A DNA stretch of 64,000 nt from Cognatundibacterium griseum (GTDB taxonomy: Bacteria > Pseudomonadota > Gammaproteobacteria > Burkholderiales > Burkholderiaceae_D), in the NCBI RefSeq assembly GCF_014284195.1, contig NZ_JACOGC010000001.1:868001-932000 (forward strand), in the 5' to 3' direction. Under the pieces are notes generated by a model. The model ran no database searches. It saw nothing but the letters and a program-made list of their open reading frames with translations, and was not told the origin of the DNA. The position numbers were made by a program, and so were the translations under genes. Position 1 is the first letter of the stretch. Each line of letters opens with the position of its first letter. Shown piece after piece: positions 47,183-55,447 of this stretch.

Positions 47183-47212
47183 TTGACCGGAATTGTCCAA
47201 AAACAGGTTAAT
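47183..47212 (+). promoter_or_regulatory. Possible sigma-70 promoter of purM
   Basis: TTGACC (47183-47188), 18 bases, GTTAAT (47207-47212), in the 189-bp divergent region. Only moderate matches; a second -10-like TTAAAAT lies just downstream. Confidence 0.35.
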
Positions 47213-47302
47213 CCGCGGTCATTTTGTTAAAATACCGGTTTTGCCGGTGTTTTCTGGCAATTTCTCTATTTTACCGCCTCAAGCCCCCTACTGACGAATA
47301 TC

Positions 47303-48346
47303 ATGAGCACTTCTACCCCTGTTTCTCTTTCTTATGCCGACGCTGGTGTCGATATGGTTGCTGGCGACGCTTTAGTCGACGCGATCAAACCGTTTGCCAA
47401 ACGCACCATGCGCGAAGGCGTGATGGCTGGTATCGGCGGTTTCGGTGCCATGTTTGAAGTCAGTAAAAAATTCAAGGAACCGGTACTGGTATCCGGCACT
47501 GATGGTGTCGGCACCAAGCTGAAGCTGGCATTTCATCTGAACAAGCACGATACCGTTGGCATCGACCTGGTGGCCATGAGTGTGAACGATATTCTGGTGC
47601 AGGGCGCAGAACCTCTGTTTTTCCTCGACTATTTCGCCTGCGGCAAACTGGACGTAGCGGCAGCGACGGATGTGATCAAAGGGATTGCTTACGGTTGCGA
47701 GCAGGCTGGCTGCGCACTGATCGGTGGTGAAACAGCGGAGATGCCTTCGATGTATCCTGATGGCGAATATGATCTGGCTGGTTTTGCAGTCGGTGCCGTC
47801 GAAAAATCAAAAATTATCGACGGCAGCAAGATCCAGCCGGGCGATGTGATTCTGGGGCTCGCTTCTTCCGGGATTCATTCCAATGGCTTTTCTCTGGTGC
47901 GTAAAATTATCGAAGTCACCAACCCTGACCTGCATGCCGATTTTGACGGACGCACTCTGGGCGAAGCGCTGATGGCACCGACCCGTATTTACGTCAAACC
48001 TTTGCTGGCGCTGATGGAAAGCATGGAAGTCAAGGGCATGGCACACATTACCGGCGGTGGTCTGGTGGAAAACGTACCACGGGTGCTGGGTGACACGCTG
48101 ACCGCGGTATTGCATAAAGACGCATGGCAAATGCCGCCTTTATTCAGCTGGTTGCAGCAGCATGGCGGCGTGGCAGATGCTGAAATGCACCGTGTGTTCA
48201 ACTGCGGTATCGGCATGGTGGTGATCGTGGCACAGGAACAGGCTGATGCAGCAATGGACCAGCTGGCAGCCGCAGGTGAGTCGGTTTATCGTATCGGCTA
48301 TATCCGTAATCGCGAAGGGAATGAACATCCTACCCAGGTGATCTGA
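47303..48346 (+). CDS. purM: Phosphoribosylformylglycinamidine cyclo-ligase
   Basis: A 347-residue enzyme of de novo purine synthesis converting FGAM to [63 protein letters not shown] and the Gly-rich [14 protein letters not shown] are all PurM motifs. Length is normal. No strong Shine-Dalgarno precedes the ATG. It is monocistronic with an excellent terminator. Confidence 0.98.
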   Translation: MSTSTPVSLSYADAGVDMVAGDALVDAIKPFAKRTMREGVMAGIGGFGAMFEVSKKFKEPVLVSGTDGVGTKLKLAFHLNKHDTVGIDLVAMSVNDILVQGAEPLFFLDYFACGKLDVAAATDVIKGIAYGCEQAGCALIGGETAEMPSMYPDGEYDLAGFAVGAVEKSKIIDGSKIQPGDVILGLASSGIHSNGFSLVRKIIEVTNPDLHADFDGRTLGEALMAPTRIYVKPLLALMESMEVKGMAHITGGGLVENVPRVLGDTLTAVLHKDAWQMPPLFSWLQQHGGVADAEMHRVFNCGIGMVVIVAQEQADAAMDQLAAAGESVYRIGYIRNREGNEHPTQVI

Positions 48347-48405
48347 GCACGCCACACCGTATGGCATAACACAGGTTTCTGAAACCGTTTGCCGATGCTG
48401 AAAAG

Positions 48406-48449
48406 CCGGGTGACAATGACTGATACGGTCATTGTCACCCGGTTTTTTT
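48406..48449 (+). terminator. Strong terminator after purM
   Basis: A 15-bp perfect stem (48406-48420 with 48428-48442), 7-base loop and seven T residues. The remaining ~200 bp to the next gene are AT-rich (48480-48590), with no supported gene apart from the mini-ORF noted at 48609. Confidence 0.92.
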
Positions 48450-48608
48450 CATCGGTTACTACAATATGTGGTGAAGAGAACACAGTGGATACTGACAATA
48501 TTGCGATAAATTTTAATTGCTAAAAAATATTTATAAAAAATACTTTGTGAATAGCAATAAGTCATTATTTTTAATCTACAATCATTATTCTTCTTGGGGA
48601 GATCCGGC

Positions 48609-48635
48609 ATGGGTCTTGTGAAATTAATATTGTAG
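48609..48635 (+). other. Eight-codon mini-ORF before the S41 protease gene
   Basis: GGGGAG with seven-base spacing precedes an ATG encoding MGLVKLIL and a TAG stop, ending 13 bp before the protease ATG, which itself has no ribosome site. Possibly a leader that delivers ribosomes to the next start. Confidence 0.3.
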
Positions 48636-48648
48636 TAATTTTATTATA

Positions 48649-50097
48649 ATGAAAAAAATCCTTTCTCTCAGCTTACTCAGTATCAGTATCCTTACCGCTT
48701 GCGGCGGCGGTGGCGGCAGCAGCGTTTCGGTCAGCACTCCCGGCGATACCTCGCAGACGGGCAACGTCTTGCCGCCATCTGCCACACTGGCAAATTTGTG
48801 CGCCCAGCCAAGAAGTAATACCGCTGACCGTCAGGGCACGGTGGAAAATGAAAAAGCCTATCTGCGTTCTTTTGTTGACGAAACCTACCTCTGGTATAAG
48901 GATGTGCCGACACTGATCGCTGCGAACTATGCGACCCCGCAGGCTTATTTCAAGGACCTGAAAACTACCGCGAAAACAGCGTCCGGTTTGCCGGTGGATC
49001 AGTTCCACTGGTCACAGACGACAGAGTCATGGAACGCCGCATCTTCCGGCATTTCGCAGGACTATGGAATCCAATGGGCGGCGCAGGCCAGCTCGCCGCC
49101 GCGTAACTGGATCGTGGCTGAAGTGGCACCCGGTTCTCCGGCGGCTCAGGCAGGAATCAAGCGCGGCGACAAAATCACTTCCGTTGACGGCGTCGATTTT
49201 GTGAATGACGGCACTCAGGCAGGCGTGGCAACCTTGAATGAAGGATTATTTCCCACCGTTCTGGCAGCACATCGCCTCGGTTTTAACGGACAGGCAGGCA
49301 TCAGCCTGACTCCTGCGCTGATCAACACAGTGACGGTGCAGAATGTCAAAACGATTCCAACAGCCAGCGGAACGGTCGGTTACTTTACCTTCGACACCCA
49401 TATCGCCAAATCGGAAGCAGAGCTGATTGCGGCAATCAACCAGCTCAAGGCCGCCAATGTCACTGATCTGGTGATTGATCTGCGGTATAACGGCGGTGGT
49501 TTGCTGTATATCGCCAGCGAACTGGCATACATGGTTGCCGGTCCTGTGACAACGAATGGCCGGATTTTTGAAAAGCTGACATATAACGACAAGCTGACAT
49601 CCAAAAACACGACGTATCCTTTTTACTCATCCGGCACCACCAATCAGAACCTGCCATCGCTGGGCCTGAAGCATGTGAGTCTGCTGGTGACGCATGGCAC
49701 GGCATCCGCCAGCGAATCCATCATCAACAGCCTGCGCGGGGTTGACGTGACAGTGGATCTGATCGGTGACGTGACACGTGGCAAACCGTATGGCTTTGTA
49801 CCTCAGGATAATTGCGGTTACACCTATTTCAGCATCCAGTTCAAGGGTGTGAATGACAAAGGTTTCGGAGATTATGCAGATGGCTTCACACCGACCTGCA
49901 AAGCGGCGGATGACTACACGCATTTGCGTGGTGATACATCAGAAACCATGCTCAAGACTGCGCTGAGTTATCGCCAGACAGGTATTTGCCCGGCCAATAC
50001 AGCCGGCGCCAGCATCCTGGGCAATGAAGCAGGTTATGAACTGGTGCGTCCGGCAACGCAGGAAATGCGCATCGTCACACCGATGCCACGCTCATGA
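48649..50097 (+). CDS. S41 family peptidase (C-terminal processing protease-like) lipoprotein
   Basis: A 482-residue protein. Lipobox LTAC at about residue 18 is followed by a Gly/Ser linker, an all-helical region with FVDETYLWYKDVP, then a PDZ domain (VAPGSPAAQAGIKRGDKITSVDG, ~155-180). The peptidase core contains DLVIDLRYNGGG and the nucleophile segment VTHGTASASESIINSLRG. It is a predicted periplasm-facing serine protease. The start has no Shine-Dalgarno. The stop overlaps the start of the small lipoprotein gene (ATGA). Confidence 0.88.
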   Translation: MKKILSLSLLSISILTACGGGGGSSVSVSTPGDTSQTGNVLPPSATLANLCAQPRSNTADRQGTVENEKAYLRSFVDETYLWYKDVPTLIAANYATPQAYFKDLKTTAKTASGLPVDQFHWSQTTESWNAASSGISQDYGIQWAAQASSPPRNWIVAEVAPGSPAAQAGIKRGDKITSVDGVDFVNDGTQAGVATLNEGLFPTVLAAHRLGFNGQAGISLTPALINTVTVQNVKTIPTASGTVGYFTFDTHIAKSEAELIAAINQLKAANVTDLVIDLRYNGGGLLYIASELAYMVAGPVTTNGRIFEKLTYNDKLTSKNTTYPFYSSGTTNQNLPSLGLKHVSLLVTHGTASASESIINSLRGVDVTVDLIGDVTRGKPYGFVPQDNCGYTYFSIQFKGVNDKGFGDYADGFTPTCKAADDYTHLRGDTSETMLKTALSYRQTGICPANTAGASILGNEAGYELVRPATQEMRIVTPMPRS

Positions 50098-50462
50098 AAA
50101 CCGGATCGATATTCAGCCTGCTGTTGCTGGTATCTGCCTGCCAGATGCCGCAACCAGCATCCGGACAGGCGGCAGTCCTGACGGCACCTGATGCAGACGC
50201 GCGGCAGGAGTTGCAGCAGCACATACAGACAATGAGCGGATTCAGTCATGTGCTGCTGTCTGCAAATGATCTGGTACAGAGCAGCGAGCTGGTCATTGAG
50301 CGCCGACAGCAGGCGACTCCTCAGGGAGACCTGCTGCAGGGCCGGGATCTGGAAATGCCACATCGTTTCCGTTTGCTGGCGCGCGATGGCCAGTGCTGGC
50401 TGGTGCATCTGAATTCAGGGGAGCAGCGCTTATTGGCCAGGGCGAAGTGTCACGTACAATAA
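50094..50462 (+). CDS. Small predicted lipoprotein, partner of the S41 protease
   Basis: A 122-residue protein starting with a lipoprotein signal (FSLLLLVSACQM, lipobox Cys near residue 17). The rest is Gln/Leu-rich and predicted soluble. No family recognised. Its start overlaps the protease stop by four bases, so the two are translationally coupled. It could be an adaptor or inhibitor of the protease, which is inference from coupling. Confidence 0.7.
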   Translation: MKTGSIFSLLLLVSACQMPQPASGQAAVLTAPDADARQELQQHIQTMSGFSHVLLSANDLVQSSELVIERRQQATPQGDLLQGRDLEMPHRFRLLARDGQCWLVHLNSGEQRLLARAKCHVQ

Positions 50463-50483
50463 GTACCGTATTCCTTCTTCAGC

Positions 50484-50518
50484 AAACCCTCTGTATTCCG
50501 GAAATACAGAGGGTTTTT
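50484..50518 (+). terminator. Terminator after the lipoprotein gene
   Basis: AACCCTCTGTATT / AATACAGAGGGTT stem, CCGG-centred loop and TTTTT tail. Confidence 0.9.
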
Positions 50519-50596
50519 CACACAATGCAGGCGATGGTTTTGTGTGGACAGCCTGAAATGAACAATTTTTGAATGATCCCAAATAGCGAGATAACC

Positions 50597-51148
50597 ATGA
50601 CAGTCAGACGTTGCGCCTGGGCGAATCCCGCCAATCCTGTATATCTTGATTACCATGACCATGAGTGGGGCGTTCCCTGCCATGACGAACGGCGTTTGTT
50701 TGAAATGCTGAACCTGGAAGGCGCGCAGGCTGGTCTGAGCTGGGAAACGATCCTGAATAAGCGGGAACATTACCGGCAAGCCTTTGATGGCTGGGATGCT
50801 GACAAAATCGCTGCCTACGATGATGTAAAAGTGGCGGAATTGCTTGCTAATCCGGGCATCGTGCGTAATCGCCTCAAAGTTGCCGCCGCCATTCAGAATG
50901 CCCGTGCCTATATTCAGCTATGCAAGGATGAGGGTGGACTGGATGCTTATTTGTGGCGGCATGTGGCAGGACAGCCCGTGCGCAATCATGGTGAGCGGAT
51001 TGTTACAACCGCGCTGTCCGATCAGATATCCAAAGACCTGAAAAAACGCGGCTTTAAATTTGTCGGCTCCACCATTATCTATGCCTACATGCAGGCAATC
51101 GGTATGGTGCAGGATCATGCTGCCGACTGCGACTGGCATCAGCGCTGA
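50597..51148 (+). CDS. tag: DNA-3-methyladenine glycosylase I
   Basis: About 183 residues. The enzyme removes 3-methyladenine from alkylated DNA. RCAWAN (zinc Cys), YHDHEWGVPCHDERRLFEMLNLEGAQAGLSW and the C-terminal FKFVGSTIIYAYMQAIGMVQDHAADC...H complete the zinc-snap and base-binding pocket of Tag. The ATG at 50597 is preferred over 50573 because GAGA lies upstream and homologues begin at the Arg-Cys segment. Confidence 0.95.
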   Translation: MTVRRCAWANPANPVYLDYHDHEWGVPCHDERRLFEMLNLEGAQAGLSWETILNKREHYRQAFDGWDADKIAAYDDVKVAELLANPGIVRNRLKVAAAIQNARAYIQLCKDEGGLDAYLWRHVAGQPVRNHGERIVTTALSDQISKDLKKRGFKFVGSTIIYAYMQAIGMVQDHAADCDWHQR

Positions 51149-51162
51149 ATTTTACTCAGCGC

Positions 51163-52044
51163 TCAGTGCTGGCGCGGTGTGTGCGATTGCTCGGCAAATG
51201 ATTGCCGGCGGATATCTGATGCAGAATCCGGCGCGGCATTCGGATGCGATACCATGACAGGCCTGCTGTTTGCATTGACTGCTGAAAATAATGTCTGCGT
51301 GCCCGGGTCCTGTGCCTGTCTGTTCCAGGCAGGCGCCGCAATCTCTTCAAAGACGGCTTTCAGCTGCTGTCCCCAGGTGTCGCGGATCATCTGAAAATAC
51401 GCATTCTTTTCATCAATCGTCACAAAGCGGGTGACAGCAAGGCGATTGTTTTCATAGACCAGCAAGTCCAGCGGTAGACCGACAGAAATATTCGAGCGCA
51501 GAGTGGAGTCCATCGAAATCAGCGCGCATTTTGCCGCATCGTCCAGACTGGTCTGCGGGTTGACGACGCGGTCAATAATCGGTTTTCCATATTTGGCTTC
51601 GCCAATCTGGAAATAGGTATTTTCATCATGCGCTTCAATAAAATTTCCGGCGGCATAAATCTGAAACAGACGGCAGCGTTCGGTACCGATCTGCCCGCCG
51701 AAGATCATGCTGACGTTGAAATCGATACCAAATTCGGACAGCGAGCGCGCATCGCGCTGATGGATGGTTCGCACGGTTTCACCGAGGATGCGCGCCGCTT
51801 CATACATGTCCGGTACATTCCAGATCGTATTGCCATTGGCATCGGTGTAGTCTGACAGCTGTTCCCGGATCGATTGTGAAATAGACAGATTGCCCGCCGT
51901 CATCAGCACCATCATCCGTTCGCCAGGATTTTCAAAGACCGACATTTTCCGGAACGTGCCGACCTGATCCACACCGGCATTGGTGCGTGAGTCTGACAGA
52001 AAAACGAGTCCGGCGTTGAGGCGCATGCCAACACAATAAGTCAT
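51163..52044 (-). CDS. Anbu, proteasome-like peptidase
   Basis: A 293-residue Ntn-hydrolase (COG3484), the 'ancestral beta subunit' related to HslV and the 20S proteasome. After Met removal Thr is residue 1 (MTYCVG), with Asp17 in LSDSRTNAG and a Lys near 32 (FRKMSV), so the proteasome catalytic triad positions are present. A C-terminal extension of ~50 residues is Ser/Asn/Gln-rich. It is the last of four same-strand genes with ATP-grasp, alpha-E and transglutaminase-like products, the known Anbu gene neighbourhood. Substrates are not established. It ends 14 bp from convergent tag. Confidence 0.93.
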   Translation of the reverse strand: MTYCVGMRLNAGLVFLSDSRTNAGVDQVGTFRKMSVFENPGERMMVLMTAGNLSISQSIREQLSDYTDANGNTIWNVPDMYEAARILGETVRTIHQRDARSLSEFGIDFNVSMIFGGQIGTERCRLFQIYAAGNFIEAHDENTYFQIGEAKYGKPIIDRVVNPQTSLDDAAKCALISMDSTLRSNISVGLPLDLLVYENNRLAVTRFVTIDEKNAYFQMIRDTWGQQLKAVFEEIAAPAWNRQAQDPGTQTLFSAVNANSRPVMVSHPNAAPDSASDIRRQSFAEQSHTPRQH

Positions 52045-52119
52045 AAATGCAGTTCATGAAAACGAAAGGGAATGGCAGGATTTTACTCCACGATGCAGGT
52101 TTTCTGCGCTGTGGCGGGA

Positions 52120-52932
52120 TCAGCCGGTTGTGACCAGTACTTGCGCAGACATCGTCTCCTGGCCGCCGCCGCGCCGGACCCCGCGCACAGGCGCGGCTGA
52201 ATCATAATCCCGCCCGATCGCCAGCCGGCAATATCCGGTATCCATCAGTCTGGCATGGGTCACATCTATACTGATCCAGCCGTGGTAATCGCCGTCCTGC
52301 ACCCAGACATCCACCCAGGCATGGGTTTCCGCATGTTCTCCCGACCCCGGATCAATGTAGCCTGAGACATAGCGGGCCGGAATGCCGCGACTGTGGCAGC
52401 AGGCAAGGAACAGATGCGCGTGGTCCTGGCAGACGCCGCATCCCTGCACGAAAACCTCGTCTGCGGTGCTGGTGACCTGCGTGGTGCCGGCGCGGTACAA
52501 CACAGTCTGCTGAATGTGAATCGCCAGTTGTATGGCTTCTGCTGTGCTGATTTCCTGAAGGCGGGGAACAGATTGCTGCGCAAATTCACGGATAGCTGCA
52601 CCTGCGGCAGTCAGCGTCGTCGATACTGTAAACAGCAGCGGTGACATTCTTTCCTGATCAAGTATGCGGCCATTCAGAAGCGGATGGATTACAACGGTGC
52701 CGCTGGCGAGAATGCTGACCCCCTGATGCGGCTGAGTGATCGTCAGCGTGTGCGACAGATTGCCGTAGGCATCGCTGAATTTGCGCAGCTGGCCATTGGT
52801 CTGGATACGCCATTCCAGCGTTTGCTGATGCGTTTCAAGGCGCGGCGTCAGTCTTAGCTGTTGTATGGTGTAGGAGGAAGCAGCAGAGTACTGATAGGTT
52901 GTCTGATGCCGGATATGGAGTTGCTTGCTCAT
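52120..52932 (-). CDS. Transglutaminase-like cysteine protease of the Anbu cluster
   Basis: A 270-residue COG1305 protein. The N-terminal beta domain (SYTIQQLRLTPRLETHQQTLEW) is followed by the catalytic core: Cys in FVQGCGVCQDHAHLFL (near 170), His in ETHAWVDVWV (near 215) and the Asp in WISIDVTHA. All three residues are intact, suggesting an active peptidase or amide-bond enzyme. There is a 75-bp gap to Anbu and a ~49-bp gap to the alpha-E gene. In this cluster it is proposed to cut or transfer peptides made by the ATP-grasp ligase. Confidence 0.92.
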   Translation of the reverse strand: MSKQLHIRHQTTYQYSAASSYTIQQLRLTPRLETHQQTLEWRIQTNGQLRKFSDAYGNLSHTLTITQPHQGVSILASGTVVIHPLLNGRILDQERMSPLLFTVSTTLTAAGAAIREFAQQSVPRLQEISTAEAIQLAIHIQQTVLYRAGTTQVTSTADEVFVQGCGVCQDHAHLFLACCHSRGIPARYVSGYIDPGSGEHAETHAWVDVWVQDGDYHGWISIDVTHARLMDTGYCRLAIGRDYDSAAPVRGVRRGGGQETMSAQVLVTTG

Positions 52933-52981
52933 TCGGATTCCGATTCATTCCAGAAGGCTGTCCTTTTCCGGTGTGCCGGAT

Positions 52982-53929
52982 TCAGGCTGCAAACGGTACC
53001 AGAAAATCGCGGCTGATACGGTTACCCAGTTCAAAAATTGCTTCCAGAAATTCTGTCAGCGTATCGTGCAGGCCGGCACTCAGGATATCTTCAATCCGGG
53101 CAAAGCGGAGATCGGCATGCAGTTTTCCTGCAAAACGTTCGGTGTCGGCAGAAATATCATTGCGGATATCCGCCAGATTTTGCACCACTTCGTCCATGCA
53201 GGCCAACAGGGAGCGAGGCATATCGCCGCGCAACATCAGCAATTCGGCGATCCGCTCCGGCGTGATCACATCACGATAGACTTTGCGGTAAATTTCAAAA
53301 CCCGATACAGAGCGCAGCAGGGCTGCCCAGTAATAAAAATCTCTCGGAATCTGTTGCCGCAACTCATGACTCTGAGCGCCGTGAAATTTCACATCGAGAA
53401 TGCGTGCCGTATTGTCCGCCCGTTCCAGGAATGTGCCGAGCCGGATGAAACTGACCGCTTCATCCTTCAGCATCGTACCGAGCGTCACGCCGCGCGACAG
53501 ATGAGAGCGGAATTTAACCCATTCAAAAAAATGGCTGGGATCCTGTTCCAGAACACCGCTGCCGAGCTTGTCCTGCATGTCCAGCCAGGTGGCATTTTGT
53601 GTTTCCCAGACTTCGGTGGTCAGGGTGCCGCGGACAGCGCGTGCATTTTCCCGGGCTTCCTTCAGGCAGGATGCAATCGACGAAGGGTTCATCGGGTCGC
53701 GCACCATGAAATCGAGCACATCGGCTTTGGTCAGCAGGCCGTAGTGGTGATCGTATGCCGATTGCAATTCTGAAATTCCCAACATGGCGCGCCAGCCTTT
53801 TTCCGCCGCCTCGGCAGATTGCGGCAGCATCGAGGTCTGCACGTGGACATCCAGCATTCTCGCGGTATTTTCAGCCCGTTCGGTATAACGTGCCATCCAG
53901 AATAAATGATCTGCAGTACGGCTTAACAT
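52982..53929 (-). CDS. Alpha-E domain protein of the Anbu cluster
   Basis: A 315-residue, mostly helical COG2307 protein beginning MLSRTADHLFWMARYTERAENTARML, the signature of alpha-E proteins, with a second similar helix FIRLGTFLERADNTARILD near residue 160. No catalytic motif is visible. Such proteins always accompany the circularly permuted ATP-grasp, either fused or adjacent, and are thought to be its partner. It starts 13 bp after the ATP-grasp stop. Confidence 0.93.
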   Translation of the reverse strand: MLSRTADHLFWMARYTERAENTARMLDVHVQTSMLPQSAEAAEKGWRAMLGISELQSAYDHHYGLLTKADVLDFMVRDPMNPSSIASCLKEARENARAVRGTLTTEVWETQNATWLDMQDKLGSGVLEQDPSHFFEWVKFRSHLSRGVTLGTMLKDEAVSFIRLGTFLERADNTARILDVKFHGAQSHELRQQIPRDFYYWAALLRSVSGFEIYRKVYRDVITPERIAELLMLRGDMPRSLLACMDEVVQNLADIRNDISADTERFAGKLHADLRFARIEDILSAGLHDTLTEFLEAIFELGNRISRDFLVPFAA

Positions 53930-53942
53930 GGCGCTGCTCCGT

Positions 53943-55370
53943 TCAGTTTTCGAGAATCCAGGTGTCTTTGGTACCGCCGCCCTGCGATGAATTGACCACC
54001 AGTGAACCTTCCTGCAAGGCTACCCGGGTCAGTCCGCCCGGCACCATCGATACCGACTGGCCTGACAATACAAACGGCCGCAGGTCGATATGACGCGGGG
54101 CAATCCCATTTGCCACGAAGGTTGGGCAGGTTGACAGCGCCAGTGTCGGTTGTGCGATGTAAGCGTCCGGTTTAGCGATCAGACGCTGCCGGAAGGCCTC
54201 AATCTGCTGCTGCGTGGACGCCGGACCGACCAGCATGCCGTAGCCGCCCGCACCATGCACTTCCTTGACCACCAGCTCAGGCAAATGGGCCAGCGTGTAA
54301 GCCAGGTCTTCCGGTTTGCGGCACTGGTAAGTCGGGACGTTGTTCAATACCGGTTGTTCCGACAGATAAAACCGGATCATGTCCGGCACATAAGGGTAAA
54401 TCGATTTGTCATCGGCCACACCGGTGCCGATGGCATTTGCCAGCGTCACCCTTCCTGCGCGGTAGACTGACAATAAACCGGGCACTCCCAGCGACGAATC
54501 CGGTCTGAACGCGAGCGGATCAAGGAAATCGTCATCGATGCGGCGATAGATGACATCGACTCTTTTCGGTCCGCGCGTGGTACGCATGAACACGGTATTG
54601 TCATCGATGAATAAGTCCTGCCCCTCAACCAGCTCGACGCCCATCTGCTGCGCCAGAAATGCATGTTCGAAGTAGGCTGAGTTATACATACCCGGCGTCA
54701 GCACCACGACTGTCGGGTTGTCGATTCCCATGGGAGCGACGGAGCGTAAATTATCCAGCAGCATGTCCGGATAGTGATCCACCGGCGCGATCCGGTTGCT
54801 GGCAAACAGCTCAGGAAACAGCCGCATCATCATTTTCCGGTCTTCCAGCATATAGGAAACACCGGAAGGCACACGCAGATTGTCCTCCAGCACATAAAAC
54901 TTTCCCTGACCGGCACGCACAATGTCGACGCCGGCAATATGTGCATAAATGTCGGAGGTGACGGAAATCCCCTGCATTTCGGGGCGGTACTGGGCATTTT
55001 TAAAAATTTGCTCCGGCGGGATGATGCCGGCACGGATAATGTGCTGTTCATGATAAATATCATGGATGAACATATTGAGCGCCCTGACGCGCTGCACCAG
55101 ACCACGCTGCAAATGCGTCCATTCGCCGGCAGGAATAATCCGCGGAATCATATCAAACGGAATCAGCCGCTCGGTGCCGGCATCGTCACCGTACACCGCA
55201 AACGTAATGCCGACGCGGCGGAATGTCAGATCCGCCTCAGCCCGTTTTCTGCGCAGGCGTTCTTCAGGCTGCTGGCTCAGCCAGTGGCAGAACTCCCGAT
55301 AATGCGGGCGGGGGACGGCACCGTTGCCAGCGGATTCATCTGCGGTCATTTCATTAAAAAAAGTCGCCAT
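53943..55370 (-). CDS. Circularly permuted ATP-grasp protein of the Anbu cluster
   Basis: A 475-residue COG2308 protein. FRRVGITFAVYGDDAGTERLIPFDMIPRII near the N-terminus, YVLEDNLRVPSGVSYMLEDR (metal/nucleotide region, near 190), and ELVVKEVHGAGGYGMLVGP with STCPTFVANGIAPRHIDLRPFV toward the C-terminus are family landmarks. The family is predicted to form amide bonds using ATP. First gene of the four-gene unit. Product and acceptor are unknown. Confidence 0.93.
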   Translation of the reverse strand: MATFFNEMTADESAGNGAVPRPHYREFCHWLSQQPEERLRRKRAEADLTFRRVGITFAVYGDDAGTERLIPFDMIPRIIPAGEWTHLQRGLVQRVRALNMFIHDIYHEQHIIRAGIIPPEQIFKNAQYRPEMQGISVTSDIYAHIAGVDIVRAGQGKFYVLEDNLRVPSGVSYMLEDRKMMMRLFPELFASNRIAPVDHYPDMLLDNLRSVAPMGIDNPTVVVLTPGMYNSAYFEHAFLAQQMGVELVEGQDLFIDDNTVFMRTTRGPKRVDVIYRRIDDDFLDPLAFRPDSSLGVPGLLSVYRAGRVTLANAIGTGVADDKSIYPYVPDMIRFYLSEQPVLNNVPTYQCRKPEDLAYTLAHLPELVVKEVHGAGGYGMLVGPASTQQQIEAFRQRLIAKPDAYIAQPTLALSTCPTFVANGIAPRHIDLRPFVLSGQSVSMVPGGLTRVALQEGSLVVNSSQGGGTKDTWILEN

Positions 55371-55447
55371 ATCCTGCTCTTCCGCTTGTTCTGGTCAACG
55401 TAACTTTATCAAGAAACGTGCCAGATCATTCGCCTCAGCCGGCAGCT

